Source: SOJA01 sp964598485 (lineage in GTDB: Archaea > Thermoproteota > Bathyarchaeia > Bathyarchaeales > Bathycorpusculaceae). From it: a stretch of 64,000 nt of DNA. Positions 34,953-43,570 of this stretch are shown piece by piece (the stretch's first letter is position 1; each line of letters starts with the position of its first letter). The DNA lies in NCBI GenBank assembly GCA_964598485.1, contig CAZRCD010000004.1:85079-149078 (forward strand). Direction: 5' to 3'. The notes below the pieces were generated by a model. The model saw only the letters and a list, made by a program, of their open reading frames with translations, had not been told where the DNA came from and made no database searches. The position numbers and the translations under genes were made by a program.

Positions 34953-36062
34953 GTGATACTTACCACTGAGTGTAATCTTCAATGTAGGTATTGTTTTAGT
35001 GAGGCGTTGGAGGATGTGGATGCTGATTTTCCGGATTTTGAAGTTGATTATTGTTTGCCTAAGAGAATAAGTTATGACGTTGATTCGTTGGACAGGTTTT
35101 GTAGGCAAGACCCGGATTGTGTGTTGACTTTTTACGGTGGTGAACCACTACTTTGTATTGACCACATCAAACAAATTATGGACCATGTGAAGGTTAAACA
35201 TTTCTTAATTCAAACAAACGGACTACTTTTAAACCGTTTGGAACCTAAATATGTTAACCGTTTACACACGATCCTCATTTCCATTGATGGTGACGAAGCC
35301 TTAACAGATTTTTACAGGGGAAAAGGCACCTTCAGAAAGGTAATTGACAATCTGAAACTGATTAGGCAGAACGGCTTTAAAGGTGAATTGATTGCCAGAA
35401 TGACCGTTATGGAGCAAACAGACGTTTATAAACAAGTAAAATGGCTTCTTGACAATGATGAGTTCTCGTTTTCTTCGGTACATTGGCAACTAAACGCTGG
35501 CTTCTGGAATGATTTCGCACGGAGAGATTTTAAAGAATGGCGCGAAGAAAACTATAACCCTGGAGTCTGCAAACTTGTCAGGTTCTGGGTTGATCAAGTG
35601 GAAAATAAAGGTGAAGTTTCAAGGATTTACCCATTTCTCGGAATAGCCCGATCACTCATTTTAGACGAAAGGCAAAATCTGTTACGTTGTGGTGCAGGAT
35701 GGACAAATTACGCCATACAAACAGACGGTTACATTATTCCATGCCCAGCCATGTGGGGAATGAAAAACTATTATCTTGGACACATAAACAGCACTAACCC
35801 ATTGAAGTTGAAGAAAATTTTCGTCGGCGAACCATGCACGAACTGTGACATTTTCAATATTTGTGGCGGTCGATGCTTATGTGCAAACGTAACAAAAAGA
35901 TGGCCTCCAGAAGCGTATAATCTGGTGTGCAAGACTGTACGAAATCTTATAGATGCGACATCGAAAGAGATGCACAGGATAAGGAAACTCATCGAGGATG
36001 GAAAAATCAACCTAAGGGATTTTGAATTCATGAAGTATAACGGGTGTAAAATAATCCCCTAA
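34953..36062 (+). CDS. Radical SAM/SPASM protein, putative peptide-modifying
   Basis: A 369-residue radical SAM enzyme starting at GTG 34953 almost directly with the cluster motif CNLQCRYC. YGGEPL binds SAM. C-terminal SPASM-type cysteines are in LRCGAGW, IIPCPAMW, EPCTNCDIFNICGGRCLC and NLVCKTV, for auxiliary 4Fe-4S clusters. The sequence fits the archaeal group annotated as putative peptide-modifying (AF1420-like). No obvious precursor peptide gene is adjacent; the small frames nearby do not show a leader-core pattern. Confidence 0.85.
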   Translation: MILTTECNLQCRYCFSEALEDVDADFPDFEVDYCLPKRISYDVDSLDRFCRQDPDCVLTFYGGEPLLCIDHIKQIMDHVKVKHFLIQTNGLLLNRLEPKYVNRLHTILISIDGDEALTDFYRGKGTFRKVIDNLKLIRQNGFKGELIARMTVMEQTDVYKQVKWLLDNDEFSFSSVHWQLNAGFWNDFARRDFKEWREENYNPGVCKLVRFWVDQVENKGEVSRIYPFLGIARSLILDERQNLLRCGAGWTNYAIQTDGYIIPCPAMWGMKNYYLGHINSTNPLKLKKIFVGEPCTNCDIFNICGGRCLCANVTKRWPPEAYNLVCKTVRNLIDATSKEMHRIRKLIEDGKINLRDFEFMKYNGCKIIP

Positions 36063-36198
36063 AAAGCTGCTAATTCACATTTTCGGAATGTTCTGGCATA
36101 ACAACCAACACAAATATTTTCAGGTTAGCTGTTCCTCAATCGTTCATTGAAGACAATCTTAATTTAGCTTCAGCTCCAACTCATACGCGGTGAATTGC

Positions 36199-36522
36199 AT
36201 GTCTCTAACTCTACGTGACGCCCAGCATGTTTGTTGGAAAAACTTCAGGAAAATCAACGATAAACTTGACCCTGTACGGGGTAAAGGTTGGACGCCCTTT
36301 GTTATGGTTACAGATTTGCTGGAAGAGGCTGGAGAGGTAGCCGCTGTAGTCAAAGGATTGGAAGGGTTTAAGCCTCCTGAAAAGCCTAAAACAAAGGAGA
36401 TGTTAGCCACAGAGCTTTCAGACCTGCTTTACATAATCTTTGTTTTGGCTGAACATTACGGCATAAACTTGGAAGAAGTCTTTTTACAAACGGTGAACAA
36501 CTACATACTCAGATTCATATGA
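36199..36522 (+). CDS. MazG-like nucleotide pyrophosphohydrolase
   Basis: A 107-residue all-alpha NTP pyrophosphatase-like protein. The metal-binding EExxE (DLLEEAGEVAAVV) and ExxD (ATELSDLLYIIF) motifs are intact. The family removes non-canonical nucleoside triphosphates. ATG 36199 has GCGGTGA upstream. It may be shortened at the C-terminus by a few residues. Confidence 0.82.
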   Translation: MSLTLRDAQHVCWKNFRKINDKLDPVRGKGWTPFVMVTDLLEEAGEVAAVVKGLEGFKPPEKPKTKEMLATELSDLLYIIFVLAEHYGINLEEVFLQTVNNYILRFI

Positions 36523-36531
36523 CATTAAATT

Positions 36532-36742
36532 TTACATTCTGACACGCACACTTGATTGAAATCGCTTTTTCACCTGAACAGTACAAAGATTCGAATACGG
36601 TTGTTCTTCTAAAGCATCGCAAAAACTCGTCCGCCATTTGGCCTTTTCTAGCCTTCACAAGCTTTCCTTCACCTAATTCTAACGTGCCCCGAAACTCTAG
36701 GAGCTTCTGTTTCTGAAAAACAGCTTGAAACTGGCTTATCAA
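36532..36742 (-). pseudogene. Short frameshifted gene
   Basis: On the minus strand, a frame from ATG 36742 encodes about 40 protein-like residues (ending KLVKARKGQMADEF) up to a run of five T. Continuing in the original frame gives Cys/Arg-rich sequence to 36515, whereas skipping one T gives DALEEQPYSNLCTVQVKKRF and a stop at 36532, which looks more natural. I therefore suspect a one-base insertion in the homopolymer, real or a sequencing error. Family not recognised. Confidence 0.4.
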
Positions 36743-36873
36743 AAACCTAGAGGGGGGCTAGATCCAACGCTTGAATAACAAATCGATGGGTTTCCACAAA
36801 ACCACTGTATTTTAGACTATGCAAATCTTGAGGTTTAAGGCATACCCACGCGCAACATGATGAGAAGACGCTA

Positions 36874-37134
36874 TTACAGTTTCTTGTATACTATGTCTTC
36901 TTCTCTTACCCGTTGCTCAGTCTTCAAGCCTATGCTTTGTCCAGCTTCAGCCCTCTCGATGTTTTCATGCTCAATCTGCATAGACTCAACAACTTGCTCG
37001 AAATCCGTTGTAGGTCCTTTAATGAGTATGGTGTCGCCAACAGCCAAAGTTGCACTTAGCTCAACAACGGCAACACTGATTCTTGTGAAGAAATGGGTTA
37101 TATGTCCAACCTCAACAACGTTCTCTTCACTCAA
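36874..37134 (-). CDS. Translation elongation factor-like protein (EF-Tu domain 2-like)
   Basis: An 86-residue beta-barrel protein: VGHITHFFTRISVAVVELSATLAVGDTILIKG, then TTDFEQVVESMQIEHENIERAEAGQSIGLKTEQRVREEDIVYK. This matches the small archaeal/bacterial proteins resembling domain 2 of EF-Tu that are often found with U32 peptidases. No U32 peptidase is in the window. Role unknown. Confidence 0.8.
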   Translation of the reverse strand: MSEENVVEVGHITHFFTRISVAVVELSATLAVGDTILIKGPTTDFEQVVESMQIEHENIERAEAGQSIGLKTEQRVREEDIVYKKL

Positions 37135-37181
37135 CTACTTTCACTCCTAAAACACATAACAACGCATTAGCATAAAAATAT

Positions 37182-38477
37182 TTATTCAACTATCTTGCCC
37201 TCCAAATAAGTCCCGAATGCTTTAACATTTTTCACATGAAAAGTTTTGCCGATTAAGTCGCCAGAACCGGAATTCTTTAAAACTATTGGTTTGTAGGCGA
37301 AGTTGCGTCCAATCCAAGAGCCCGAAACTTTGCCAATTTCGTCCACAATAACTTCTCCTGTCCAGCCGACCCAACGCTGATTTCTCTCAAAGGCAACTTC
37401 TTTAGCTAGTTTTGCTGTTAGGCCGCTTCTACGCTTGATCTCTTGAGAAGATACAAAGTCTTCATGCATGTCAGCTGCGGCAGTTTTCGGCCTTGCAAAA
37501 AACTTTGAAACATTTACTATGTCTGGCTGAACATCCTCAACTAAACGTAAAGTCCTTTCAAAGGCATCTTTTGTTTCTTTGGGAAAGCCGCAAATAACAT
37601 CCGTGGCTATCGTGGCCTCAGGAAACCTAGCTCTAAAAGCATTTACTATGTCTTTGAAATCCTTTACGGAATATGATCGTCGCATGCGCTTCAAAACCTT
37701 GTCGTCACCGCTTTGCACTGGCAAATGGAGAAACTTGAAGATTTTTTCGCTTTCAAAAGCTTGAATCAGGTCTTCTAGAATACTTTTTGCCAAATTTGGA
37801 GTCATCATACCGACGCGAATCTTAAAATCTCTTTTAATACTGCATAAGGCTTCAAGCAGATTCGCAAGAGTTGTGCCAATATCCTTTCCATAACATGCAG
37901 TGTCTTGCGAGGTTATCCAAAACTCTCGCACCCCAGAAGCCAAGTCCATTTTTACTTTCTCGATAATCTCTTGAATGCTATAACTTCTCAAACGACCTCT
38001 GGCAAAAACTACACAGCAATATGCGCATGAGCCTAAGCAGCCATGATTTATGGGAATAATGCCTATAACAGGATTTAACCTCAGTCGGGGAAGATTTAAG
38101 CTGGGTTTTGCATTCGCAGATCCTTCTAAGGCAACAACTCCCTCACCATTCAGTACACGCTTTACAACATCAACGATTTTGTCGCCTGCCACTGGACCAA
38201 CAACTCCGTCAAAACGCACTTCTTTACACAATCTTTCAAAGTTTATTAGAGGCAAACATCCAGCAACAATCAATTTCTTATCTGATGGAACCCGCTTCAA
38301 AATTGCAATCATGCGATTTTCCGTTGGTCCTTTAACCGCACAAGTGTTGTATATGACTATGTCTGCAGCCTCAACAGTCTCAGCTAGTTTATGTCCAGCC
38401 TCCGCTAAACATCCAGCCAAAACCTCTCCATCAGCCAGATTTGCCGAGCAACCGAAACTCTTAATGAAAACTTGCAT
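37182..38477 (-). CDS. tRNA ms2t6A methylthiotransferase (e-MtaB/CDKAL1 type)
   Basis: A 431-residue radical SAM methylthiotransferase. Domains in order: UPF0004 N-terminal domain with three cluster cysteines (FGCSANLAD, NTCAVKG, AGCLP), radical SAM core with CLGSCAYC, and C-terminal TRAM-like domain (TGEVIVDEIG...YLEGKIVE). It converts t6A37 to ms2t6A in ANN-decoding tRNAs. ATG 38477 starts exactly at the family start MQVFIKSFGC; the longer frame to 38624 adds 49 unrelated residues. Confidence 0.92.
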   Translation of the reverse strand: MQVFIKSFGCSANLADGEVLAGCLAEAGHKLAETVEAADIVIYNTCAVKGPTENRMIAILKRVPSDKKLIVAGCLPLINFERLCKEVRFDGVVGPVAGDKIVDVVKRVLNGEGVVALEGSANAKPSLNLPRLRLNPVIGIIPINHGCLGSCAYCCVVFARGRLRSYSIQEIIEKVKMDLASGVREFWITSQDTACYGKDIGTTLANLLEALCSIKRDFKIRVGMMTPNLAKSILEDLIQAFESEKIFKFLHLPVQSGDDKVLKRMRRSYSVKDFKDIVNAFRARFPEATIATDVICGFPKETKDAFERTLRLVEDVQPDIVNVSKFFARPKTAAADMHEDFVSSQEIKRRSGLTAKLAKEVAFERNQRWVGWTGEVIVDEIGKVSGSWIGRNFAYKPIVLKNSGSGDLIGKTFHVKNVKAFGTYLEGKIVE

Positions 38478-38685
38478 AGTTTTCCATCGCAGTATATTAA
38501 ATGCTTCAACAACGAATAAAAACATGTAGTTTTGTGGAAACCAGAATTTACACAAATGTGAAAGGAGACAAGGGCAAGCTTTAAGTGTACTAGAACCAGC
38601 ATGATTAGAACATATTTGGTGCATGTTACACAGAACTATAACTTCGGAAACGAATTCTGTAGCACTATTGGAGGAGGGAAATTTA

Positions 38686-38841
38686 ATGAAGATGATTACT
38701 CTCTACTTGCCTGAACCCTATATTGAAGCGTTGAATCAGCTTGTGAATGAGAAGTTTTATCCGAATAGGGCTGAAGCGATTCGTGTTGCTATCCGTGATT
38801 TGATAAGTGATGAGGTTTGGCGGAGGAAGACTGTTGGCTAA
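38686..38841 (+). CDS. Ribbon-helix-helix regulator upstream of ftsZ
   Basis: A 51-residue RHH (CopG-like) protein: KMITLYLPEPYIEALNQLV forms the DNA-binding strand and helix A, then PNRAEAIRVAIRDLI helix B. ATG 38686 follows GGAGGAGGGAA at good distance. Its stop lies two bases before the FtsZ ATG, so the genes are translationally coupled. An RHH gene joined to ftsZ recalls CdrS-ftsZ2 of haloarchaea, a regulator of cell division, so a similar role is plausible. Confidence 0.85.
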   Translation: MKMITLYLPEPYIEALNQLVNEKFYPNRAEAIRVAIRDLISDEVWRRKTVG

Positions 38842-38842
38842 A

Positions 38843-39952
38843 ATGAGTCCGGCAGAGCACGCGCTTAAGTATGCTTGGCATGACTCTGTAAGTGAGGGAA
38901 TCCGTCCTCTAGGCTATTGTCGCATACTTGTAGTCGGTGTGGGAGGAGCAGGCAACAATGCAGTGACAAGGCTGATGGAGAAAGGCATGGATGGCGCGGA
39001 GTGTATAGCTGTGAACACGGATGCGCTTCATTTGAATGCTTCGAGGGCTGACGAAAAAATTTTGATAGGTGAAAAGTTGACAAGGGGTCTTGGAGTTGGT
39101 GGGAATCCGAGGCTTGGGAGGGCAGCGGTTGAAGAGACAAGGAAGAGAATTGAAGATTTGCTTGTTGATGTGGACATAGTGTTCATAACGGCTGGTTTGG
39201 GTGGTGGGACAGGAACTGGAGCTGCTCCGGTCGTAGCGGAGATTGCTAGGCGGAAGGGAGCGATAACGGTTGGAGTTGTGACTACGCCTTTCCGGATTGA
39301 GAAGGGGCGAATTGAGTATGCTGCTCGTGCTTTAACTGAGATGCGGAGGCATTGTGACACTGTGGTTGTGATAGACAACAATAAGCTTATGCAACTTGTG
39401 CCTCAGCTGCCTATAAATGAGGCTTTCAGGGTTGCAGATCAGGTTTTGGCGAACATGATTAAGGGTATTGTTGAAACGGTTTCAGCTCCAAGTCTAATTA
39501 ACCTTGACTTCGCTGATTTCAAGACAATTATCAGACGGAGTGGAGTGGCTGTTGTTGGAGTGGGAGAGTCGGATGCGCCGAATCGGGCAGAAGAAGCTGT
39601 GAAAAACGCTTTGAAAAGTCCACTTTTGGATGTGGATTATATGGGTGCAACAGGAGCATTGATCCATGTTTCAGGTGACAACCAAATGACCATTGAGGAG
39701 GCAAATCGTGTGGGAGAGATAATAACAGAGATGATGGATGACGACGCCTTGGTTATTTGGGGTGCAAGGGTGAATCCAGAACTAGAGGGCATGTTGAAAG
39801 TTACGCTTGTGATGACTGGTGTGAAGTCACCGCATCTCTTAAGTGGATTCGGAACCATCGCACCGCAACTGTTCAACCTAGAACCTTATGCTGAACCGGA
39901 AAAGCCACTGGATATAAAGCTTAACCTATATCAAATGGAAAACTTCCAATAA
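38843..39952 (+). CDS. ftsZ: Cell division protein FtsZ
   Basis: A 369-residue tubulin-like GTPase with VVGVGGAGNNAVTRL, the tubulin signature GGGTGTGAAP, T7-loop-region LINLDFADFKTIIRRSGVAVVG and the C-terminal GTPase-activation domain. It is the FtsZ1-like group of archaea and forms the division ring. The region after residue 345 is short, with no long linker. Start: ATG 38843, with GGAGGA about 15 bases upstream inside the RHH gene; TTG 38834 is an alternative. Confidence 0.96.
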   Translation: MSPAEHALKYAWHDSVSEGIRPLGYCRILVVGVGGAGNNAVTRLMEKGMDGAECIAVNTDALHLNASRADEKILIGEKLTRGLGVGGNPRLGRAAVEETRKRIEDLLVDVDIVFITAGLGGGTGTGAAPVVAEIARRKGAITVGVVTTPFRIEKGRIEYAARALTEMRRHCDTVVVIDNNKLMQLVPQLPINEAFRVADQVLANMIKGIVETVSAPSLINLDFADFKTIIRRSGVAVVGVGESDAPNRAEEAVKNALKSPLLDVDYMGATGALIHVSGDNQMTIEEANRVGEIITEMMDDDALVIWGARVNPELEGMLKVTLVMTGVKSPHLLSGFGTIAPQLFNLEPYAEPEKPLDIKLNLYQMENFQ

Positions 39953-39960
39953 CCTTCTCT

Positions 39961-40602
39961 CTAGCCAAACTTTCTTTTAAGCAGCAGAAGTTCCTTTTTA
40001 AACCTCATTGTGAAAGGTATGGCTCTGCCATGGGGTGAGCATAAACCCTTTCTTATTGATTTTACAATTTCATCAACTCTAGATTCAGCATTCACAAGCG
40101 TGTAAGCGTAACCTATTTCCGGTCCATAATGAGCGTCGCTTCCAGCAACACGCACAATTCCAAGCCTTGAAGCAATTTCTTCACTATGCTTTACACTGTA
40201 ATTAAAAGGAAACGCTGAAGAGTTTATCACTTCTATCGCATCAAACCGTGCACTTATGTGTCCTTTCAAGCTCTCCTTAAAAAACGTTACAGGATGACAA
40301 GCCACGGCTAAACCGCCAGCCTCATGTATTCTGCCTAAAGTCTCGTCAACACTCAGTTTAGGCGGAACCAACTCGTTAATGTTAAGCCCTATAATATGTC
40401 CATTTAAACTTGAAATTTCTATTCCAGGAACTATCAAAAAGTCTGTTTCTTTAGCTATTTTCAATGCTCCGTCGATTCTGTCATGATCTGTTACGGCAAC
40501 TCCGTCCAATCCACGTTTTTTGGCATAAAAGATTAGGTCTTTCGGCGTAATTAGAGCATCAGAAGAATAAGTAGTGTGGACGTGAAGGTCTATTTTAAGC
40601 AT
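39961..40602 (-). CDS. PHP-domain phosphoesterase
   Basis: A 213-residue PHP protein: DLHVHTTYSSDA, TDHDRIDGALK, PGIEISS, CHPVTFFKES and GSDAH supply the metal-binding residues of the family. PHP proteins hydrolyse phosphoesters such as 3',5'-nucleotide bisphosphates or phosphate ester ends of nucleic acids. ATG 40602 (GTG 40605 also possible) overlaps the stop of the truncated MetRS frame. Confidence 0.88.
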   Translation of the reverse strand: MLKIDLHVHTTYSSDALITPKDLIFYAKKRGLDGVAVTDHDRIDGALKIAKETDFLIVPGIEISSLNGHIIGLNINELVPPKLSVDETLGRIHEAGGLAVACHPVTFFKESLKGHISARFDAIEVINSSAFPFNYSVKHSEEIASRLGIVRVAGSDAHYGPEIGYAYTLVNAESRVDEIVKSIRKGLCSPHGRAIPFTMRFKKELLLLKRKFG

Positions 40603-40940
40603 CACATTTTCACAGGCTCACTCGGGCTTATACAGTTTTTCTCTAGCATTCTCTGTCCTACTGCAATTGTTAAAGGAAAAACCCCATTTCCTAAATAGCT
40701 CAATGATTCCGCATGGTTCTTGTCAGTTAATTGCTCATGTGAAATACCCAGTCTGACAGCTTCAACTTCTATTGGTGTTCCATGCTCGTCTGAACCGCTT
40801 ACTAGGACAATATCTTCGCCTTTCAATCGATAATATCTTGCCCTAACATCAGCTGACAAAACCTGCACTAACGTACCCAGATGGGGACCATATTTTACAC
40901 ATGGCCATCCACATGTAACTAAAACTTCTTCGAGTTCCAC
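40602..40940 (-). pseudogene. Methionyl-tRNA synthetase N-terminal fragment
   Basis: The first 77 residues are clearly the start of MetRS: VLVTCGWPCVKYGPHLGT (HIGH-type motif as PHLGT), SADVRARYYRLKG, VSGSDEHGTPIEVEAVRLG and TDKNHA. Then the similarity ends and 35 unrelated residues follow (GVFPLTIAVGQRMLEKN). The zinc region, KMSKS loop and anticodon domain are missing, so it cannot aminoacylate. It is a deletion remnant, possibly kept as a leader for the coupled PHP gene. Confidence 0.75.
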
Positions 40941-41032
40941 GAAACCTCCAGCATCCTAGTTATATGATAACTATTACAAATTATATCTATTACTTAAATA
41001 AAATGGAAAAAATAGGAAAAGAAAGAGTTTCG

Positions 41033-41602
41033 CTATTCTACTGCTTTTTCCTCTGGTCTCCACCTTACTTGCGGTCTGCGTGCTGAAAGGAATATTGTTG
41101 CAGCTATTATGATTGTACAGACAATCAGAAGCACCACTTGGATCGTGAAGAGTGTAACAACTTGCTCCATGTACTTAGGCGTTTCAGTAACAGTTATGAA
41201 ATGATACTCGTAAATATTTCCAAGCTCAGTCGTCTTGATTGTAATCGGAACGTTTACAGATTTGGCTCTTCCATCAGTCGGCACCGTAAACGATATATCT
41301 TTTTCATAGACTCCTTTACTTACAACAGCCTGATTGATTTCTATTGTTTGATTCCCTTCCCATTTGCCATTCCGATATGCTCGCCACCCGTCGAAAATTA
41401 TTGTGATTTTTTCAATTGTCACCGCAGAGTCTTCGTCGTTGTAAAAAACAATATGTAGAGTTCCCGTCTCCCCTAGAGCATACTCTGATTTGTCTGTCCA
41501 AACCGTTAATGTTTCAGGTTGTGCATTCACTAGACCCGCTAATAAAAGCATTGAAACGGTCATCATGATAAAGGCAAATACTTTCTTATTCAATTTTGTC
41601 AC
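41033..41602 (-). CDS. Secreted/anchored Ig-like domain protein
   Basis: A 189-residue protein with signal peptide (1-27, ending near VNAQPE), one beta-sandwich domain (30-145; WTDKSEYALGETGTLHIVFYN) and a C-terminal TM helix (about 147-170) with a basic/charged cytoplasmic tail. Resembles archaeal surface proteins with a single Ig-like or CARDB-like domain. Function unknown. Confidence 0.75.
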   Translation of the reverse strand: MTKLNKKVFAFIMMTVSMLLLAGLVNAQPETLTVWTDKSEYALGETGTLHIVFYNDEDSAVTIEKITIIFDGWRAYRNGKWEGNQTIEINQAVVSKGVYEKDISFTVPTDGRAKSVNVPITIKTTELGNIYEYHFITVTETPKYMEQVVTLFTIQVVLLIVCTIIIAATIFLSARRPQVRWRPEEKAVE

Positions 41603-41640
41603 CTAAACCTTCAGTTCTACTACTCGAAGTTATTTAAAAC

Positions 41641-42888
41641 TTACCACTTGGCTTTCACAATTTTGAATAAAAGCTCTTTCATATCAGATGCGGATGCGTT
41701 AGACCGTATTCCAGTAGAATTGAAATGTGTTAAAACTGCTTGAAAGCCCCTTTCGTTTAAGGCTTCGATAACCTTCTTGACCGGTGGAACCGGTAGATTT
41801 AGTGTGTCACTTAGTTTGTCAACCACGTAGTACGTGATAGGAGCTTCGACCTCATTTTCTATTAAAGCTAAGATCTTCCGGATTTTTCCTCCCTGCTTAA
41901 ATGCCCTCCGCTTCGCTTCTTTCTGGACCAGTTCACAAAATTGCCTATCATATAGTTTTCCAAGCCACAACGGCCCAGCCACATTAATTTTTGAGCCGCA
42001 CTCTATACATTTTCCCGCATGTTCAATGAGAATAAGCCCTTTTGCCGGTTCTCTGTGTAAGCATTTAAAACAATGAAGTATGTATCCCATGTTTCTGACG
42101 TTTTCATCAGCCTTTTTTGCGCCGCATTTCGCGGTTGCATAGATTCTGACGTAGTGATCTGTACTATGGCTGAAGATTATGTTTATTCCCATTTCATATT
42201 TTGCTGCTGTCATGGCTAAGCTTCCAGCTAGAAGTCTAACAGCCAACTCGTGACAATACTCGGTGCGTAAGGGTTTTCCACCATACTTTCTGATGCAAGC
42301 TTTAGGGTGAACCCCACACAACGGAGCCATGTCCGTTGCTGTCAAAATCAAGAGACCACTGTTGCGTAAGGCACGAATAGCAGAGTCAAGATAATGCACT
42401 GGAGAGCCAAAAGGGTCTATGTCTATGATGTCAAATCTTTTGCGTGGTGCTCCATAACTGCTAAGGAGAAAATTTGCATCTTTGTTTTTTACGTCTACAC
42501 GTTCACTTAATTCATTCATGCGCACGTTGTAGCTGGCTAGTTGAAAGGCTTTCGCGTTTATATCATTAATAACTACTTTTTCAACTCCTTCAACCTCGGT
42601 TGCAAATCTTATTCCCCTAATACCACAGCCAGCCAACGGCTCACAAACGCAAATTTCACGGTTAAGCGTTCTTTGATAAGCTTGTGAGGCTAAAACTGCG
42701 ATGTCACGGTTCAGCTCCATAACTGGATTATAGAAAACAGGAGCCTTCGAAGGAGCATATTCAGAAGGCGACTTTACAAATGCCTTAAGCCTTGGAACCA
42801 ATACCTTGACTTTGCCTTCTTGTATAATTTCTGTTGGAAAATCTATCTTGCTTTCTTCTTTCATATTTTTCTTTTTCACCCAAAACAT
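41641..42888 (-). CDS. trm1: tRNA (guanine26-N2)-dimethyltransferase Trm1
   Basis: A 415-residue SAM-dependent methyltransferase matching archaeal Trm1: VFYNPVMELNRDIAVLASQAY, SAM loop CEPLAGCGIRGIRFA, IDIDPFGSPVHYLDSA and the four-cysteine zinc region (HCFKC...CIEC) in the C-terminal half. It makes m2,2G26 in tRNA. The start may be ATG 42864 (residue 9), which has GGGTGA upstream. Confidence 0.94.
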   Translation of the reverse strand: MFWVKKKNMKEESKIDFPTEIIQEGKVKVLVPRLKAFVKSPSEYAPSKAPVFYNPVMELNRDIAVLASQAYQRTLNREICVCEPLAGCGIRGIRFATEVEGVEKVVINDINAKAFQLASYNVRMNELSERVDVKNKDANFLLSSYGAPRKRFDIIDIDPFGSPVHYLDSAIRALRNSGLLILTATDMAPLCGVHPKACIRKYGGKPLRTEYCHELAVRLLAGSLAMTAAKYEMGINIIFSHSTDHYVRIYATAKCGAKKADENVRNMGYILHCFKCLHREPAKGLILIEHAGKCIECGSKINVAGPLWLGKLYDRQFCELVQKEAKRRAFKQGGKIRKILALIENEVEAPITYYVVDKLSDTLNLPVPPVKKVIEALNERGFQAVLTHFNSTGIRSNASASDMKELLFKIVKAKW

Positions 42889-42963
42889 CTGCTTAGCTTG
42901 AGCAAGCCATAATTATGACAATTTATCTTAGGGAATATTAGGCTTCTGTTTAAGAAGGGAGAC

Positions 42964-43518
42964 GTGTTGAAAAAGCGATTACTATTCATGACTGGCAGTC
43001 CTGGTACAGGAAAGACATCCGTCTTGTTGAAAACAATTGAAGTTCTAAAAGCTAGAGGCTATAGCGTAGGTGGAATGGTGAGCCGTGAAGTTCGCACATG
43101 TGGAGCACGTGTTGGTTTTGAAATTTTAGATATAAGCAGTGGCAGAAGAGGCTGGCTTGCCCATGTAAATCAAAAGTATGGTCCACGGATTGGCAAATAC
43201 CGTGTGAACTTGGAAGACCTTGATAACATAGGCGCTGAAGCAATAGTCAATGCTGTCGAAAACGCTGATGTAGTTGCAATAGATGAAATTGGACCTATGG
43301 AACTTCATTCAGAACGCTTCAAAGAGGCTGTTAAGAAGGCTGGTGAAAGCGGGAAGCTTGTGATAGGCACTATTCACTGGAAGGCAAGGGACAGGCTAAT
43401 CCAAGAAATAAGGATTAGAGAAGATGCTGAAATATATAAGGTGACATATGAAAACAGAGGAAATCTGCACGAAAATATCGTCGAAAAAGCTGCAGAGTTT
43501 CTAGCGAAAAACAACTAA
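42964..43518 (+). CDS. THEP1-type nucleoside-triphosphatase
   Basis: A 184-residue P-loop protein of the THEP1 family: Walker A TGSPGTGKTSVL, Walker B VVAIDEIGPMELHS and the ALVIGTIHWKARD strand. The archaeal and human homologues hydrolyse NTPs slowly; cellular role is unclear. Starts at GTG 42964 (TTG 42967 possible) after GGGAG. Confidence 0.9.
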   Translation: MLKKRLLFMTGSPGTGKTSVLLKTIEVLKARGYSVGGMVSREVRTCGARVGFEILDISSGRRGWLAHVNQKYGPRIGKYRVNLEDLDNIGAEAIVNAVENADVVAIDEIGPMELHSERFKEAVKKAGESGKLVIGTIHWKARDRLIQEIRIREDAEIYKVTYENRGNLHENIVEKAAEFLAKNN

Positions 43519-43570
43519 AGAATAAGTGTTATAACTTTTGAGGTGAATTTAATCTAAAGAAGGAGTTTCT

